Origin: Desulfotomaculum sp.
GTDB lineage: Bacteria > Bacillota > Desulfotomaculia > Desulfotomaculales > Ammonificaceae
Assembly: GCA_012961725.1 (NCBI GenBank)
Contig: DTYU01000182.1
Coordinates: 1 to 5,068, forward strand
Reading direction: 5' to 3'
Length of the DNA stretch: 5,068 nt
In this document: in pieces, positions 4,289-5,068 of the stretch
How the letters are laid out: every line of letters starts with the position of its first letter
How positions within the stretch are numbered: position 1 is the first letter of the stretch
Made by a program: the position numbers and the translations under genes
Notes under the pieces: model-generated
The model's database searches: none
Told to the model about the DNA's origin: nothing
What the model saw: only the letters and a program-made list of their open reading frames with translations

Positions 4289-5068
4289 GTGCCCAAGATA
4301 GGCGTATACATCTGCCACTGCGGCGAGAATATCGCCGGGGCGGTGGATATTGAAAGCGTACGAGAATATGCCGCGAAACTCCCTGGGGTCTCGGTAGCGA
4401 GGGACTATCTGTTTATGTGTTCGGATCCTGGTCAGGAACTAATCAAAGAGGATATCGCGAACGGCCTGGTGGATAGGGTCGTGGTGGCGGCCTGCACCCC
4501 GCGCACACACGAGCCGATCTTCAGAAAAACGAACGAGGACAGCGGCCTGAACAAATACCTCTTCGAAATGGCCAATATCCGGGACCAGGACAGTTGGGCA
4601 CACTGGCACGAAAAGGAAGGGGCAACCGAAAAAGCGAAGAGATTAATCGCCAGCGCGGTAGCCAAGGCGGCCCTGTTAGAACCCCTGCAGGATCGGTTTG
4701 TGGAGGTAACCAAAGCCGTCCTGGTTATCGGCGGCGGTATAAGCGGAATGTTCGCGGCGCTCGATATCGCCAACATGGGCTACAAGGTTTATCTGGTAGA
4801 AAGGAACCCGTCAGTCGGCGGCAATATGGCAAAGCTCGATAAGACCTTCCCAACGAACGACTGCTCGGCCTGTATCCTGACACCCATAATGGTACAGGCA
4901 GGAACCCACCCGAATATTGAGCTCATGACCTATTCTGAAGTCGAAGCTGTAGAGGGTTCGTTTGGAAACTTTACGGTTAAAGTCAGGAAGAAGCAGACTT
5001 ACGTTGACTGGAAGAGATGTACAGGCTGCGGCGCCTGTGTGGACGCATGCCCGGCCAAGGTGCCCAAC
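4289..5068 (+). CDS. hdrA: HdrA-like FAD/iron-sulfur subunit, 5' part (truncated by window edge)
   Basis: The first 260 codons of an HdrA homologue, the flavin-bifurcating subunit of heterodisulfide-reductase-like complexes; the frame is open to the right edge. The GTG start follows a strong ribosome binding site. Visible in order: the HdrA-type N-terminal domain with VYICHCGENI (6-15, C9 and C11), C44 in FMCSDPGQ and C69 in AACTPRTHEP, candidate ligands of its cluster; a Rossmann FAD motif VIGGGISGMFAA (146-157) with the acidic residue E171 ending the second strand and VGGNMAKLDKTFP (176-188); DCSACILTP (191-199); and the start of an inserted ferredoxin domain, CTGCGACVDACP (C244, C247, C250, C254). 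The full N-terminal domain argues against QmoA-type short relatives. MvhD/FlxD, encoded divergently, is the expected partner that delivers electrons to this subunit. The rest of the protein and any hdrB/hdrC lie outside. The window contains no acceptor-side gene, so the final acceptor is unknown. Confidence 0.94.
   Translation, partial: MPKIGVYICHCGENIAGAVDIESVREYAAKLPGVSVARDYLFMCSDPGQELIKEDIANGLVDRVVVAACTPRTHEPIFRKTNEDSGLNKYLFEMANIRDQDSWAHWHEKEGATEKAKRLIASAVAKAALLEPLQDRFVEVTKAVLVIGGGISGMFAALDIANMGYKVYLVERNPSVGGNMAKLDKTFPTNDCSACILTPIMVQAGTHPNIELMTYSEVEAVEGSFGNFTVKVRKKQTYVDWKRCTGCGACVDACPAKVPN

Noticed and set aside
4432..4842. Open frames on both strands inside hdrA (minus 4432-4776, plus 4594-4842)
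   Set aside because: They are shadows of the hdrA frame, which carries clear HdrA motifs and continues to the window edge.
1..5068. tRNA, rRNA, CRISPR array, insertion sequence or riboswitch
   Set aside because: I looked for clustered repeats, terminal inverted repeats with a transposase, tRNA-like folds and conserved riboswitch cores, and found none that could be supported by eye.

Overview
The window carries most of a flavin-based electron-transfer system of the Flx/Hdr type (NADH-linked flavin and iron-sulfur proteins feeding a heterodisulfide-reductase-like core). The roughly 50-55% GC coding DNA, strong GGAGG-type ribosome binding sites, sigma-A-like promoter hexamers and cysteine-rich redox proteins suggest an anaerobic bacterium. 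A sulfate-reducing, acetogenic or syntrophic Clostridia-type Firmicute is my best guess, but there is no rRNA or other taxonomic marker to prove it.

Layout: (1) Positions 1-217 hold no confident gene. (2) A small plus-strand gene of unknown function lies at 218-553. (3) Convergent to it is a tight four-gene minus-strand operon, transcribed from about 3958 down to 637: an MvhD/FlxD-type hydrogenase iron-sulfur subunit (3467-3898), a FlxC-like di-cluster ferredoxin protein (2510-3463), a FlxB-like (AsrA/sulfhydrogenase-beta-like) di-cluster protein (1485-2504) and a FlxA-like FAD/NAD(P)H oxidoreductase with a C-terminal [2Fe-2S] motif (637-1488). Junctions are +3 nt, +5 nt and a 4-nt ATGA overlap. 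(4) A 390-bp divergent intergenic region (3899-4288) separates this operon from (5) hdrA on the plus strand, which starts with GTG at 4289 and runs off the right edge after 260 codons.

How the genes would work together, by analogy with characterised FlxABCD-HdrABC systems: FlxA takes electrons from NADH into its FAD, the two ferredoxin-like subunits and the [2Fe-2S] MvhD/FlxD subunit pass them to HdrA, and the HdrA FAD splits them between ferredoxin and an HdrBC-type partner (hdrB/hdrC are not in the window and may lie downstream of hdrA). The real donor and acceptor cannot be read from the sequence.

The most interesting feature is regulatory. An identical 9-bp palindrome, TCAAGTTGA, occurs once in each arm of the divergent region (3991-3999 and 4182-4190). 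In both cases its downstream half forms the start of a -35 hexamer (TTGACA for flx, TTGAAA for hdrA), followed by an 18-nt spacer ending in GC and then TAAC. This looks like a matched pair of operators that could co-regulate the Flx and Hdr halves of the machine.
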